Notes under the pieces: model-generated
What the model saw: only the letters and a program-made list of their open reading frames with translations
Database searches by the model: none
What the model was told of the DNA's origin: nothing
Origin: Prochlorococcus sp. HOT208_60m_813L03
GTDB lineage: Bacteria; Cyanobacteriota; Cyanobacteriia; PCC-6307; Cyanobiaceae
Direction: 5' to 3'
Assembly (NCBI GenBank): GCA_002026145.1
Contig: MWOQ01000242.1
Span: forward strand, 1-34,415
DNA length: 34,415 nt
In this document: in pieces, positions 16,819 through 25,825 of the stretch
Position numbering within the stretch: the stretch's first letter is position 1
Layout: every line of letters begins with the position of its first letter
Made by a program: the position numbers and the translations under genes

Positions 16819-16827
16819 ATTCTTAAT

Positions 16828-17697
16828 ATGGTTTTTAGATTAAAAAAAGGTGATCTAATAGATATTTTAGCTCCAGGCTCCTTTATTGATGAAGACGAAA
16901 ATTTTCAAAAAGGCATAGAAATTTTAAAAAACTGGGGATTGGAAATTAATGAAAATAATTCTCTATCAAAAAAATTTGGTTATTTTGCAGGTGATGATCT
17001 AACTAGATTTGAAGAACTGGAAAAAGCACAAAATAGTAAGCTAATCATTTTTGCAAAAGGAGGCTGGGGTTCAGCAAGACTATTAGAAAAAGAACCTTCT
17101 TGGCAGCATGGTTTAATGCTTGGATTCTCAGATACATCTTCTTTACTACTATCTAAATATTCTCAAGGATTTATAGGTTCTATTCATGGGCCCATGGTTA
17201 CTGGGCTTTTCAAGGAGCCAGAGTGGAGTCTTGAGAGATTAAGAAATTTACTTTTTGAGGGATATGTTGAGGACATAAGAGGAATTCCTTTAAGAGGTGG
17301 GCAAGCTAAAGGAGAAATTATCGTTTCTAACTTAACTATTGCTACTTTTTTAATTGGTACTAATCACTTTCCAGATTGCAAAGGGAAAATAATAATTTTT
17401 GAAGATATTAATGAAGATATTTATAAAATTGATCGCATGTTGACTTACCTCAGAATGACTAAAACACTTACTGAAATTGCTGGTATTGGATTCGGAAGTT
17501 TCTCTAATGATTCCTGCGATCTTGAATGGAAAGATTTACTTAAAAACTGCATTATTGAAAGACTCCAAGAGTTTGATTTCCCTATTCTTTTTGACCTCCC
17601 AATAGGCCATATATCAGGAAATGCTTGTATTCCTTTAGGATACAATGCCACCTTAAATGGTGATAATGGCATTCTTAGTATCGATACGCCTTTTTAA
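16828..17697 (+). CDS. LD-carboxypeptidase / MccF-like serine peptidase (family S66)
   Basis: A 289-residue protein. AKGGWGSARLL (76-86) is the glycine-rich turn, GFSDTSSLLL (99-108) holds the nucleophile S101, E192 lies in IIIFEDINEDIY, and H261 in LPIGHISGN (257-265), giving the Ser-Glu-His triad in the expected order. The family cleaves the L-Lys/D-Ala type bond of murein tetrapeptides during peptidoglycan recycling; some members remove acyl groups from microcin C-like compounds. No signal peptide is present, consistent with cytoplasmic recycling. Its stop codon abuts that of the convergent ispD gene with no gap. Confidence 0.92.
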   Translation: MVFRLKKGDLIDILAPGSFIDEDENFQKGIEILKNWGLEINENNSLSKKFGYFAGDDLTRFEELEKAQNSKLIIFAKGGWGSARLLEKEPSWQHGLMLGFSDTSSLLLSKYSQGFIGSIHGPMVTGLFKEPEWSLERLRNLLFEGYVEDIRGIPLRGGQAKGEIIVSNLTIATFLIGTNHFPDCKGKIIIFEDINEDIYKIDRMLTYLRMTKTLTEIAGIGFGSFSNDSCDLEWKDLLKNCIIERLQEFDFPILFDLPIGHISGNACIPLGYNATLNGDNGILSIDTPF

Positions 17698-18369
17698 CTA
17701 GAGATTCTTCACAAAAAGTTTTGCTATTTTCAAATCTATGGGGGATGTAATTTTTATATTTGAATAAGTTCCTTCAATAATCTTCACTTTCCAATTAAGC
17801 ATTTCGAATAGTGAGGCATCATCTGTGACTTTCCAGTTTTTATCAATTGCCATCTTATGAGCTTTTTTTAAGCTATTTACTAAAAAGCCCTGAGGAGTTT
17901 GCGCTGCCCATAAATAATTTCTATCTGGTGTTTCTTTAATAAAACCTGCATTATCAACAATCTTTATCGTATCAGTTATCTTAGTAGCCAAAATTACAGC
18001 TTCATTTTCATCTAATTGTTTGGCACAAAGGTCTATCAATTCAGGATTAATTAGACATCTAGCACCATCATGTATTAAAACTTTTTCAGCATCCTTTGGT
18101 AGCGCTTTTAAACCATTAAAAACTGACTGTTGTCTGGTGTCACCACCATTAATCCAATGAACTTTATGGGCAAAATCCTTTGCTGAATTTAATAATAAAT
18201 TTTTATCTTTCGGTTGCCCAATTATTCCAACCCAATTTGTTGAGATTGCAGAAAATACAGATTTAAGTGTCCAATAGATCAATGACTCTCCCTCTAAATC
18301 AATCAGTAATTTATTTTTTCCAGCTTTCATTCTGCTACCGCTCCCTGCAGCAGGTATTAAAAAGTGCAC
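17698..18369 (-). CDS. ispD: 2-C-methyl-D-erythritol 4-phosphate cytidylyltransferase
   Basis: A 223-residue nucleotidyltransferase. IPAAGSGSRMKAGKNKLL (5-22) is the CTP-binding loop, GDTRQQSVFNGLKAL and VLIHDGARCLI are family blocks, and AAQTPQGFLVNSLKKA matches the later substrate site. It adds CMP to methylerythritol 4-phosphate, the third step of the MEP isoprenoid pathway, which feeds chlorophyll phytyl tails, carotenoids and the plastoquinone side chain attached by the UbiA enzyme nearby. The start codon is GTG at 18369, giving an N-terminus that leads directly into the first beta strand. Divergent from fabG with 92 nt between starts. Confidence 0.96.
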   Translation of the reverse strand: MHFLIPAAGSGSRMKAGKNKLLIDLEGESLIYWTLKSVFSAISTNWVGIIGQPKDKNLLLNSAKDFAHKVHWINGGDTRQQSVFNGLKALPKDAEKVLIHDGARCLINPELIDLCAKQLDENEAVILATKITDTIKIVDNAGFIKETPDRNYLWAAQTPQGFLVNSLKKAHKMAIDKNWKVTDDASLFEMLNWKVKIIEGTYSNIKITSPIDLKIAKLFVKNL

Positions 18370-18461
18370 AATAGAAGGTCTTAATATTTTCTAGACAATT
18401 ATAAATAAAAGCAATATCTTTACACAAATAGTACTACGATTGAAAATTATAAAATTTCATA

Positions 18462-19211
18462 ATGTCCAATACAGATTCATTATCAGGCAAAGTTGCTTTA
18501 ATCACTGGAGCTAGCAGAGGAATTGGTAAAGAAATTGCTTTAGAACTAAGCCGCTTAGGAGCAGAAGTTTTTATTAATTATTCTTCATCTGATGAAAAAG
18601 CTGAAGAAGTTGTAAATTCAATAAAAAATTCGAAAGGTAAAGCTCATAAATTAAAATTTGATGTTTCAAAAGAGGATTCTGTCAGTTTAGCTTTTGAAGA
18701 AATCATAAAAATTAATGGCACCATTGATATCCTCATTAACAATGCTGGGATTACGAGAGATGGACTATTGATGAGAATGAAATCGGAACAATGGGATGAC
18801 GTACTAAATACAAACTTAAAAGGTGTTTTTCTTTGTACAAAATATGCTTCAAAATTTATGATGAAAAAAAGAAGTGGTAGCATCGTAAATATTTCATCTG
18901 TTGTTGGAATAATTGGTAATCCTGGGCAAGCAAATTATTCTGCTGCAAAAGCTGGAGTTATTGGATTTACCAAAACTTGCGCTAAAGAATTTGCTTCAAG
19001 AGGTATAAATGTAAATGCAATAGCTCCAGGTTTCATAGAAACAGAGATGACTGAAAAACTTAATACTGAAGAGATTCTTAAAGTTATTCCTTTAGGAAAA
19101 TTAGGAAGTTGTACTCAAATTGCAAACTTAGTTTCTTTCTTAGTTTCAAGTGACGCAGGAAGGTACATTACAGGGCAAACAATCAGTATTGACGGGGGTA
19201 TGAGTATTTAA
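18462..19211 (+). CDS. fabG: 3-oxoacyl-[acyl-carrier-protein] reductase
   Basis: A 249-residue short-chain dehydrogenase/reductase. The nucleotide-binding motif is TGASRGIG (15-22). NNAGITRDGLLMRM (93-106) and NISSVVGIIGNPGQANYSAA contain the catalytic residues S146, Y159 and K163, with the 13- and 4-residue spacings of FabG. The end TGQTISIDGGMSI is typical. It reduces beta-ketoacyl-ACP with NADPH in fatty acid elongation. The TAA stop abuts the stop codon of a small convergent gene at 19212. Confidence 0.95.
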   Translation: MSNTDSLSGKVALITGASRGIGKEIALELSRLGAEVFINYSSSDEKAEEVVNSIKNSKGKAHKLKFDVSKEDSVSLAFEEIIKINGTIDILINNAGITRDGLLMRMKSEQWDDVLNTNLKGVFLCTKYASKFMMKKRSGSIVNISSVVGIIGNPGQANYSAAKAGVIGFTKTCAKEFASRGINVNAIAPGFIETEMTEKLNTEEILKVIPLGKLGSCTQIANLVSFLVSSDAGRYITGQTISIDGGMSI

Positions 19212-19391
19212 TTATGTACTTTCATAAGGCTGGCCCAATTCATCTCTTAATCTTCTAATTTTTTGTAAAAGTTTTAGTCTTCGACTCCTAGCAGTTAATG
19301 TCAAGAAAAATCTTAAGGGAAAGTATATTACTGTCATAGCAATAGCGAGTATTGCTGTAAGAGTAAAAATAAGATTATTTGTTTCTTCCAT
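19212..19391 (-). CDS. 59-residue membrane protein, unassigned
   Basis: The reverse strand encodes 59 residues from ATG at 19391 to TAA at 19212. Residues about 7-30 are hydrophobic (IFTLTAILAIAMTVIYFPLR), followed by a strongly basic helix-like tail (TARSRRLKLLQKIRRLRDEL) ending GQPYEST. This reads as a single-pass membrane protein with a positive cytoplasmic tail. I do not recognise the family. Its 3' end meets the fabG stop codon with no gap, and its upstream side faces groEL across 131 nt. Support is an intact frame, plausible protein properties and exact fit between neighbours. Confidence 0.72.
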   Translation of the reverse strand: MEETNNLIFTLTAILAIAMTVIYFPLRFFLTLTARSRRLKLLQKIRRLRDELGQPYEST

Positions 19392-19522
19392 ACCTTAAAG
19401 ATACTCTTCTTTTAGTTAATTTGTATGTCTCATTAAAAGAAATTCGGCTTTCCCCACTTAATTAAATATCCCTTAAAAATGATTCTATGGGAGATTAGAA
19501 TAAGATCAAAGAACAAATAAAC

Positions 19523-21268
19523 ATGGCTAAACAGTTAAGTTTTTCTAATGAATCAAGAGAAGCGTTAGAAAAAGGTGTGAATTTCGTAGCTAATGCAGTA
19601 AAAGTTACTATTGGGCCAAAAGCGAAAAACGTTGTAATAGAAAAGAAATTTGGTTCGCCAGATATAGTAAGAGATGGATCTACAGTTGCTAAAGAGATAG
19701 AGATTGAAAACCCTATTTCTAATTTAGGGGCGAAATTAATAGAACAAGTTGCATCCAAGACAAAAGAGAGTGCTGGTGATGGAACAACAACAGCAACCAT
19801 TTTGACTCAGAAAATGGTTCAGGAGGGATTAAAAAATATTGCTTCTGGCGCTAATCCTATTGAGTTAAAAAAAGGTATGGAGGCAGGCCTAGCTTTTGTC
19901 TTAGAAAAATTAAGTTCCAAAAGTATTTCAATAAGTGGTTCTGATATTCAAAAAGTGGCAACAGTTAGTGCTGGAGGCGATGAAGAAATTGGATCTATGA
20001 TTTCGAAAGCAATGGATATTGTTACTTCAAATGGTGTAATAACTGTTGAAGAATCTCAATCACTAGAAACAGAATTAGATATAACTGAAGGAATGTCTTT
20101 TGATAGAGGTTATAGCTCCCCATATTTCGTAACAGACCAAGAAAGACAAGTTTGTGAACTTGAAAACCCTAAAATACTAATAACTGACCAAAAAATCTCA
20201 ACTTTAGTTGATCTAGTTCCAATACTTGAAGAAATTCAGAAATCAGGCTTACCTCTTCTAATTCTTGCTGAAGATATCGAAGGAGAGGCTTTAACCACTC
20301 TGGTTTTAAATAAGAATAGTGGGGTTTTAAATGTGGCTTCCGTAAGAGCTCCTTTATTTGGGGAGAGAAGAAAAGCTGCCCTTGAAGATATCGCAATTCT
20401 TACTGGGGCTAAATTAATTAGCGAAGATAAATCGATGACACTTGATAAAGTATCGATTAATGATTTAGGCAAAGCAAAAAAAATAACTATCACAAAAGAT
20501 AAGACTACAATTGTTGCATTCGAAGACACTAAAGATTTAGTAAAAGCACGAGTAGAGAAATTAAAGAGAGAAGTTAATATAACTGAATCAGAGTATGATC
20601 AAGATAAAATCAATGAAAGGATAGCCAAACTAGCCGGTGGAGTAGCTCTTATCAAAGTAGGAGCTGCTACAGAAACAGAGATGAAGTATAAAAAGTTGAG
20701 AATCGAAGATTCCCTTAATGCTACAAAAGCGGCTATTGAAGAAGGCGTTGTTTCTGGCGGAGGACAAACTTTAATTGAAATATCAGATGATCTTTTAAAT
20801 TTAAGCCAAACATCTTCAGATGATTTAAGAACCGGGATAAATATAGTAAAAGAAGCCCTTTTGGAACCTACCAAACAAATAGCAAAAAATGCTGGTTTTA
20901 ATGGGGATGTAGTTGTCTCTGAAATTCAAAGACTTAACAAAGGCTTTAATGCTAATTCAGGGGAATATGAGGATTTAAAAGATTCAGGAATATTAGATCC
21001 AACAAAAGTAATAAGATTAGCTCTTCAAGATTCAGTATCTATTGCAGCTATGCTCCTCACAACAGAAGTTGCGATGGCAGATATTCCAGAGCCAGAAGCA
21101 GCCGCACCTGGAGGACCAGGTGGAGATCCAATGGGAGGAATGGGTGGCATGGGAATGCCAGGAATGGGTGGCATGGGAATGCCGGGAATGGGTGGCATGG
21201 GAATGCCAGGAATGGGTGGCATGGGAATGCCAGGAATGGGTGGCATGGGAATGCCGGGTATGATGTAA
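19523..21268 (+). CDS. groL: 60-kDa chaperonin GroEL (copy without adjacent groES)
   Basis: A 581-residue chaperonin. Signatures are [17 protein letters not shown] near the start, [12 protein letters not shown] with the ATP-site aspartate, and [11 protein letters not shown]. The C-terminus is a repeated Gly-Met tail. ATP-driven GroEL rings fold proteins in the cytoplasm. No groES lies upstream: the preceding sequence holds a small minus-strand gene. No CIRCE element was seen in the 131 nt before the ATG. In cyanobacteria a second, groES-less groEL is common and is often less dependent on co-chaperonin, so this is probably that copy. Residues such as [11 protein letters not shown] differ from the canonical EAGEVELENP region, in keeping with a diverged paralog. 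Confidence 0.96.
   Translation: MAKQLSFSNESREALEKGVNFVANAVKVTIGPKAKNVVIEKKFGSPDIVRDGSTVAKEIEIENPISNLGAKLIEQVASKTKESAGDGTTTATILTQKMVQEGLKNIASGANPIELKKGMEAGLAFVLEKLSSKSISISGSDIQKVATVSAGGDEEIGSMISKAMDIVTSNGVITVEESQSLETELDITEGMSFDRGYSSPYFVTDQERQVCELENPKILITDQKISTLVDLVPILEEIQKSGLPLLILAEDIEGEALTTLVLNKNSGVLNVASVRAPLFGERRKAALEDIAILTGAKLISEDKSMTLDKVSINDLGKAKKITITKDKTTIVAFEDTKDLVKARVEKLKREVNITESEYDQDKINERIAKLAGGVALIKVGAATETEMKYKKLRIEDSLNATKAAIEEGVVSGGGQTLIEISDDLLNLSQTSSDDLRTGINIVKEALLEPTKQIAKNAGFNGDVVVSEIQRLNKGFNANSGEYEDLKDSGILDPTKVIRLALQDSVSIAAMLLTTEVAMADIPEPEAAAPGGPGGDPMGGMGGMGMPGMGGMGMPGMGGMGMPGMGGMGMPGMGGMGMPGMM
21143..21262 (+). repeat. Five tandem 24-nt units encoding the Gro[10 protein letters not shown] tail
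   Basis: Five in-frame copies of a 24-nt unit (GGTGGCATGGGAATGCCAGG then AATG) begin at 21143, 21167, 21191, 21215 and 21239, encoding GGMGMPGM each. Units differ only at proline and following glycine codons (CCA in 1, 3, 4; CCG in 2, 5; the last has GGT). They sit directly before the final ATG-TAA. Copy number may vary between strains by slippage. Confidence 0.95.
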
Positions 21269-21271
21269 AAG

Positions 21272-21703
21272 CTAACTAGCTTCTTTATCGTTATTAATCC
21301 ACTTTCTTAAATTTTTAATATAAGGTAGAGGTAATTTTGGGGTTTTAGTATATTGATTTATTTTATTAGAATTTTGATTTTTGCTAGATATTTCATTACT
21401 GCAAGAAGTTTCTAGGCAATTTGATTCACACTTTGTTTCTTCAATATTTTCAAAAGTTTTTGAAAATTCAAGTTTAATTTGTTCTTGATTTTCTTCATGC
21501 ACTTCATCAATTAAAGATATCTGATCTTGATTTTCTTCTTCAAGCTGAATTTCTTTTTGTAATGGACTTTGGATTAATAAATCATTTAATGAATCAATCC
21601 CAAATCTATGAACCCACTTAAGAACAACAGTTTCTTGAAGCAAAAAATTATTTTCTAAAGAGGCTTGTTTAAAAACTTCTATTAAATGATTTTTTAAAAG
21701 CAT
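21272..21703 (-). CDS. Acidic hypothetical protein
   Basis: A 143-residue protein I do not recognise. The N-terminal 45 residues look folded and helical (HLIEVFKQASLENNFLLQET, then WVHRFGIDSLNDLL). The middle is very acidic and includes two related segments, EEENQDQISL (55-64) and EENQEQIKLE (70-79). It has three Cys at 92, 96 and 101, then a Asn/Lys-rich stretch and a basic end (LPYIKNLRKWI). No membrane helix. The stop codon lies 3 nt from the groEL stop on the opposite strand, and the start is 168 nt (in protein-coding terms 7 nt of gap) upstream of the ABC permease end at 21711, so it is probably the last gene of the ABC-transporter transcript. Confidence 0.7.
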   Translation of the reverse strand: MLLKNHLIEVFKQASLENNFLLQETVVLKWVHRFGIDSLNDLLIQSPLQKEIQLEEENQDQISLIDEVHEENQEQIKLEFSKTFENIEETKCESNCLETSCSNEISSKNQNSNKINQYTKTPKLPLPYIKNLRKWINNDKEAS

Positions 21704-21710
21704 AAAATTT

Positions 21711-22535
21711 CTAATTTAACTTTCTATTTAACAGAGGCCTTATAATAATCAAGGAAAAAACTGTTAAAGAAAATAAAATTGAGATACAACTCTTACAAGT
21801 TAAATCACCATATGGGGCATGTAAAGCCACTAATTCTAAATCCATAGTTTGTGTATAAGCAGTCCTAATAGGTTCAATAGCAAAAGTTAATGGATTTAAT
21901 GAAGCTAGCCATCCCAGCCAATTTGGCATAAAAGAGATTGGAGCTAAAGCAGTACTCGCGAACAGAAGAGGTAAATTTATTACAAATATTAGAGCGATTA
22001 ATTCAATATGTCCCGGCAAAACAAACGCTAAACATAAACTTATTGATGTCACAAAAAGAACTAATAAAATTAGTGTTGTAAAAACAATTCCTAAACCATA
22101 TAAGTTGGGCCATCCATAACCCAAAATGTATGAAACAATCATTATTACTATACTCTGAACAAAGCTAAGGATTGTTATGTAAAAAAAAGAAGATAAAACT
22201 ATGGATAATCTGCTGGTTAAAGGAGCAACAAGTAATCTATTAAGAAATCCAAACTCTCTATCAAACATTAAAGGAAGTCCAGAGTTTAGAGCTCCGCTAA
22301 AAGCAGTAAAAACAATAAGTCCCGCTCCTAAAAAATTCCCATAAGAATCAACTCCTGGTAAAAAACCTTCAGGAGCTTTAGAGAATAATGCCCCAAATAA
22401 AAAAAGCCAAATTATGGGTTGTAATATTCCAGCTAAAAGGGTTGATGGTCTTCTTTTTAATTGAATAAATAATCTCTTTGTTAAGGCGAATGTTTCTTGA
22501 TATAAAAAAAATAAATTATACTTTTGTAATTCCAT
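21711..22535 (-). CDS. ycf38: ABC-2 type exporter permease, Ycf38 family
   Basis: A 274-residue protein with six membrane segments. The ABC-2 signature appears as RRPSTLLAGILQPIIWLFLF near the N-terminus and FDREFGFLNRLLVAPLTSR (about 110-128), followed by NPLTFAIEPIRTAY near the end. This matches the DrrB-like cyanobacterial/plastid Ycf38 permeases. Its ATPase is encoded immediately upstream on the same strand (gap 47 nt). The substrate is unknown. The pair lies next to ctaB/ctaA, an arrangement I associate with cyanobacterial heme A loci, though no functional link is established here. Confidence 0.9.
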   Translation of the reverse strand: MELQKYNLFFLYQETFALTKRLFIQLKRRPSTLLAGILQPIIWLFLFGALFSKAPEGFLPGVDSYGNFLGAGLIVFTAFSGALNSGLPLMFDREFGFLNRLLVAPLTSRLSIVLSSFFYITILSFVQSIVIMIVSYILGYGWPNLYGLGIVFTTLILLVLFVTSISLCLAFVLPGHIELIALIFVINLPLLFASTALAPISFMPNWLGWLASLNPLTFAIEPIRTAYTQTMDLELVALHAPYGDLTCKSCISILFSLTVFSLIIIRPLLNRKLN

Positions 22536-22582
22536 AATTAGCAGTAATTAGTATTCATTATAGATAGACAATCTAAAGATTT

Positions 22583-23599
22583 TTATCGCATTGATTGCTT
22601 TGATTCTTTTTTAAAGTCTCTTTTCCCTGCCATAGAAATTTCGGCATCCAATAATGTTTTCCCGGTTGCCTGAAGATATACATCATCCAAGCTTGGCTGA
22701 CTTTGGGTAAGAGAAAAAATTTCAAACTTTGAGAAGGCCAATTCCACTTTGAGCTTCGTAAGTAAATCTTTTCCCTTATCTGCTACAAAATTTATCGAGA
22801 AACCTTGAGCTTCATTTACGATAATCTGACTAATTCCATCTATTGAAGATAAAATTTGACATATATTTTTTGCTTCTTCCCGATTACTAAATTCTTTTAC
22901 TTTCAAAGTTACCCTATCTCCTCCTAATTTATTTTTGAGTTCTGCAGGAGCCCCTTTTGCTATAACTCTTCCATCATCAATTATCACTAATCTGTCTGCC
23001 AATTTATCTATTTCATCAAGATAGTGACTGCTTAAAATAATAGTCATTCCATTATTTCTCAAATCTTTCAAAAGTTGCCAAATAATATTTCTACTCTCAA
23101 TATCTAAACCAACTGTAGGTTCATCCAATATTAATACTTGGGGCAAATGTAAAAGTCCAGCTGCCAAATCTATTCTTCTTTTCATTCCTCCTGAATAAGT
23201 TCCGCACTTACGATCAATCCAATCATTCATTTCTAATTGATCTATTAATTTCTTTATCCTTTCAAGTTTTTTGTTTTTGTTGATGTGATATAAATCTGAT
23301 TGAAAATCCAAAAGCTCTCGTCCAGTCAATATTTTATCAAGTGCAATGTCCTGAGCAACATAACCAATTAGCTCTCTAATTTTCCTTGAATTTTTTATCA
23401 GATTAATATTATTTATAAAAACATCTCCACTATCAGGCTCTATTAAAGTAGCGAGTATTTTTATTAGTGTTGATTTGCCAGCACCATTTGGACCTAATAT
23501 TCCGAATAATGTGCCAGCTTGAATTTCCATCGATAAATTTTTTAACGCCTTGATATCTGAATAAGATTTTGAGAGCCCTTTAACTTTTATATAATTCAT
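22583..23599 (-). CDS. ABC exporter ATP-binding protein (DrrA-like)
   Basis: A 338-residue ATPase when started at the ATG at 23599; a TTG at 23602 would add one residue. Walker A is GPNGAGKST (36-44), the Q-loop is VAQD, the ABC signature YSGGMKRRIDLAAGL starts near 135, and Walker B is VLILDEPTVGLD (155-166), with the H-loop in SSHYLDE. A C-terminal domain of about 110 residues (ending with SQPSLDDVYLQATGK) is typical of DrrA-type antibiotic/lipid exporters. It energises the Ycf38-like permease downstream. ctaB ends 39 nt upstream, and all run on the minus strand, so cotranscription with ctaA-ctaB is plausible. Confidence 0.94.
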   Translation of the reverse strand: MNYIKVKGLSKSYSDIKALKNLSMEIQAGTLFGILGPNGAGKSTLIKILATLIEPDSGDVFINNINLIKNSRKIRELIGYVAQDIALDKILTGRELLDFQSDLYHINKNKKLERIKKLIDQLEMNDWIDRKCGTYSGGMKRRIDLAAGLLHLPQVLILDEPTVGLDIESRNIIWQLLKDLRNNGMTIILSSHYLDEIDKLADRLVIIDDGRVIAKGAPAELKNKLGGDRVTLKVKEFSNREEAKNICQILSSIDGISQIIVNEAQGFSINFVADKGKDLLTKLKVELAFSKFEIFSLTQSQPSLDDVYLQATGKTLLDAEISMAGKRDFKKESKQSMR

Positions 23600-23638
23600 C
23601 AAACTTACTATTTACTTAAAAAACATTTTACATCTAAT

Positions 23639-24640
23639 TTAATTACTCAGCAGCGATACTATAGAGAAAAATATTTGCATAGATTGCTGCTCAAATTCTA
23701 CGGATAGTTGGGTTCTGGAGATAAGTAACAAAAGACAAATACCAAACATGTACAAAATAGACCACCTGAAGAGAGACTTTGCTCTTGAAAGATCATCAGG
23801 AGATTTCTTTAATTCACTTATTAATTGCAAAAGTCTTCCATTAAATGGCAATAACATAATTCCATATAGGAGCCCCCCCTCAGGCAAAGCAAGAACTCCC
23901 ATAATACTCATAAAAACTGTTGCCCATCCGTAACGAGAAATCGCTTTAGCAGTAACAACAGATCCTTTAACAGAAGGGAGCATAGGAATACCAACAGATG
24001 CATAATCATCCTTCAACAAAATTGCAAGTGCCCAAAAATGAGCTGGAGTCCATAACATTACTAAACCGAACAACCACCAACCACTAAGACCTACATGCCC
24101 TGTGGCAGCAGATGCTCCAACTAAAGGTGGAATCGCGCCAGCCACTCCTCCGAAGACAATATTTTTTGTTGTACGAGGTTTCAAAATAACTGTATATAAA
24201 ATTACGTAGCTAAATAAACCGAGAAGAGTTAAACCTGCAGCTAAATAATTTACACCACTTACTAAAAGCATCGAAGCTGCTAGAGTACATGATACTGCAG
24301 CTAAAAATACAGTCTCAGATGATAACTTTCCTGCTGGCAAGGCTCTTTTGCTAGTTCTTGTCATCCTCTTATCTAATTCCATTTCCCACAAGCAATTAAG
24401 AGCTCCTGCTGCTGCTGCTGCCAAAGCGCCTCCTCCTAAAGTGCAGATAAGTTTCGGGGAAGACAAAGGCCATTCTTCTGTTAAAGCCATTCCTCCTAAA
24501 GTTGTGGCCAGTAAAAGTGGGATTAATCTAGGTTTTGCTACTTCAAGCCAAGGTGGCAAAGTTAATCTTTTTCTTGAAGGTACAACTTCATCTCTAATTG
24601 AAGATTTATAGTTCAAGTTTTCTAAGTTACTACTGTTCAT
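23639..24640 (-). CDS. ctaB: Protoheme IX farnesyltransferase (heme O synthase)
   Basis: A 333-residue UbiA-family membrane protein with about nine helices. [18 protein letters not shown], the [11 protein letters not shown] segment (94-104) and [18 protein letters not shown] are heme O synthase signatures. The first metal/diphosphate motif reads [12 protein letters not shown] (82-93), with Glu where Asp is usual and the final D90 retained. It adds the farnesyl tail to heme B, giving heme O, which CtaA converts to heme A for the oxidase encoded at 25826-28860. It overlaps ctaA by four bases (ATGA), indicating translational coupling. Confidence 0.95.
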   Translation of the reverse strand: MNSSNLENLNYKSSIRDEVVPSRKRLTLPPWLEVAKPRLIPLLLATTLGGMALTEEWPLSSPKLICTLGGGALAAAAAGALNCLWEMELDKRMTRTSKRALPAGKLSSETVFLAAVSCTLAASMLLVSGVNYLAAGLTLLGLFSYVILYTVILKPRTTKNIVFGGVAGAIPPLVGASAATGHVGLSGWWLFGLVMLWTPAHFWALAILLKDDYASVGIPMLPSVKGSVVTAKAISRYGWATVFMSIMGVLALPEGGLLYGIMLLPFNGRLLQLISELKKSPDDLSRAKSLFRWSILYMFGICLLLLISRTQLSVEFEQQSMQIFFSIVSLLSN

Positions 24641-25611
24641 GAGTTGATACCGACCATTTGGGGATTAAGGGAGTGGTTTAGACCTTTTTTGATAAAAGGA
24701 TTTCTAAAAATTAATGTTGTTAATATCGCAATAAATAAAGAGGCGTTAAGTTGATGACCGATAATAAAAATAGGTTCATTCAAATTTGTTTTAAGACTTA
24801 AAACACCCAAGGTAATTTGGGAAAACAAGAGAAAAATAAGTATTGTGAGATATTTCCAATTTTCATTAAGCAAACTTCTCTTATAAATTGCAATAGCAAT
24901 AATCAATAAAATTGAAAAGGCAATTGGAAAAGAAAATAATTTATGTGTATTTAGAATTAGACATTGTTTATAAAAAGATAAGCAAATATGTGCTGACCAG
25001 GTTGATGAAAGCCTTACACCAATAAAAGATTGAATCAGAGTAAGTAAAAGAGGAACGAAAAATAATAATCTCCACCAAATTAATGGCTCTTCAATGTAGT
25101 CATTTTCTAAACTTTGATTTATTGAAATTGTTGTAATGAGAAGTAGAAAAGCTATTAAAAGATGGCCAGTCACAGTGTATGAATCAAGCAGGTTTATTAC
25201 TGTTAAAGCTCCAAAGGATCCTTGGACAATAACGAGAAAGAGTAATAATGAATAAGTTTTAGGTAACCAATTTGGAATTTCATTTTTCCAAATAATTGAA
25301 AGCGCAAATTTTAAAAGAATTAATATTCCAACCAGAAAAGCATCTAGACGATGAAACCACTCTAGAAATACTCTTAGGTTCATATGTTTAAAAGGCAAAA
25401 AAGATCCATAACATAATGGCCAATCTGGACAGGCAAGCCCCGCCTCCATGACTCTCGTAGCACCTCCAATTACGATTAGTGCGATAAGTGCAAATACACT
25501 ATGAATTCCCAACCTTCTAAAAATTGTCAGATATTTTGATTTATATAATTGGTTATTAATCAAATGGATAAAACCTATTATTTTGCATAATAAATTAGAT
25601 TCAAAAACCAA
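24637..25611 (-). CDS. ctaA: Heme A synthase
   Basis: A 324-residue protein with eight membrane segments. [20 protein letters not shown] (49-68) is the family hallmark, and the four conserved histidines that bind heme are H87 (FHRLDAF), H150 (TGHLLIA), H223 (NTHKLFS) and H286 (GHQLNAS). It oxidises the methyl group of heme O to make heme A. The start is assigned to a TTG at 25611, since no in-frame ATG precedes helix 1; a start nearer residue 30 is possible. Divergent from ctaCDE across 214 nt, and overlapping ctaB by 4 nt. Confidence 0.94.
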   Translation of the reverse strand: MVFESNLLCKIIGFIHLINNQLYKSKYLTIFRRLGIHSVFALIALIVIGGATRVMEAGLACPDWPLCYGSFLPFKHMNLRVFLEWFHRLDAFLVGILILLKFALSIIWKNEIPNWLPKTYSLLLFLVIVQGSFGALTVINLLDSYTVTGHLLIAFLLLITTISINQSLENDYIEEPLIWWRLLFFVPLLLTLIQSFIGVRLSSTWSAHICLSFYKQCLILNTHKLFSFPIAFSILLIIAIAIYKRSLLNENWKYLTILIFLLFSQITLGVLSLKTNLNEPIFIIGHQLNASLFIAILTTLIFRNPFIKKGLNHSLNPQMVGINS

Positions 25612-25825
25612 ACATTAATTAAAAATTAATATGTTTAATTTAAAAAATAATTTACTAATTTAATCTTTTTTCCCTGACAATTAACTCTAAAAAGTTATTA
25701 ATAATACGCCTTTTATTTCATAAATCTTAAGAAGTTGTGAATTTAAATGTTTTTCTTTTAACAAAGGATGCAGGATTAAAAAAATTGAATATCTTGAGGA
25801 TATAAATAAAAATTTTAGGGATCAA
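25612..25825. promoter_or_regulatory. Divergent control region between ctaAB and ctaCDE
   Basis: The longest gene-free stretch in the window, 214 nt and very AT-rich. On the plus strand CTGACA (25674-25679) and TATTAA (25696-25701) are 16 nt apart and could be a promoter for ctaC, leaving a leader of over 100 nt. TTAGGG at 25815-25820 lies 5 nt before the TTG start. I see no convincing small gene or RNA structure. Confidence 0.35.

Noticed and set aside
19392..19522. CIRCE operator upstream of groEL
   Set aside because: No TTAGCACTC-N9-GAGTGCTAA-like inverted repeat is present in this spacer.
21143..21262. CRISPR-like array at the groEL 3' end
   Set aside because: Units are contiguous, in frame and without spacers; they are coding repeats.
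21025..21263. Two long frames over the groEL repeat tail, one on each strand (proline-rich and tryptophan-rich)
   Set aside because: Both are created by the 24-nt repeat read out of frame within the clear groEL coding region.
21269..21282. Hairpin AAGCT/AGCTT between groEL and the acidic protein as a shared terminator
   Set aside because: Only a 5-bp stem with a 4-nt loop and no long T-run; too weak to call.
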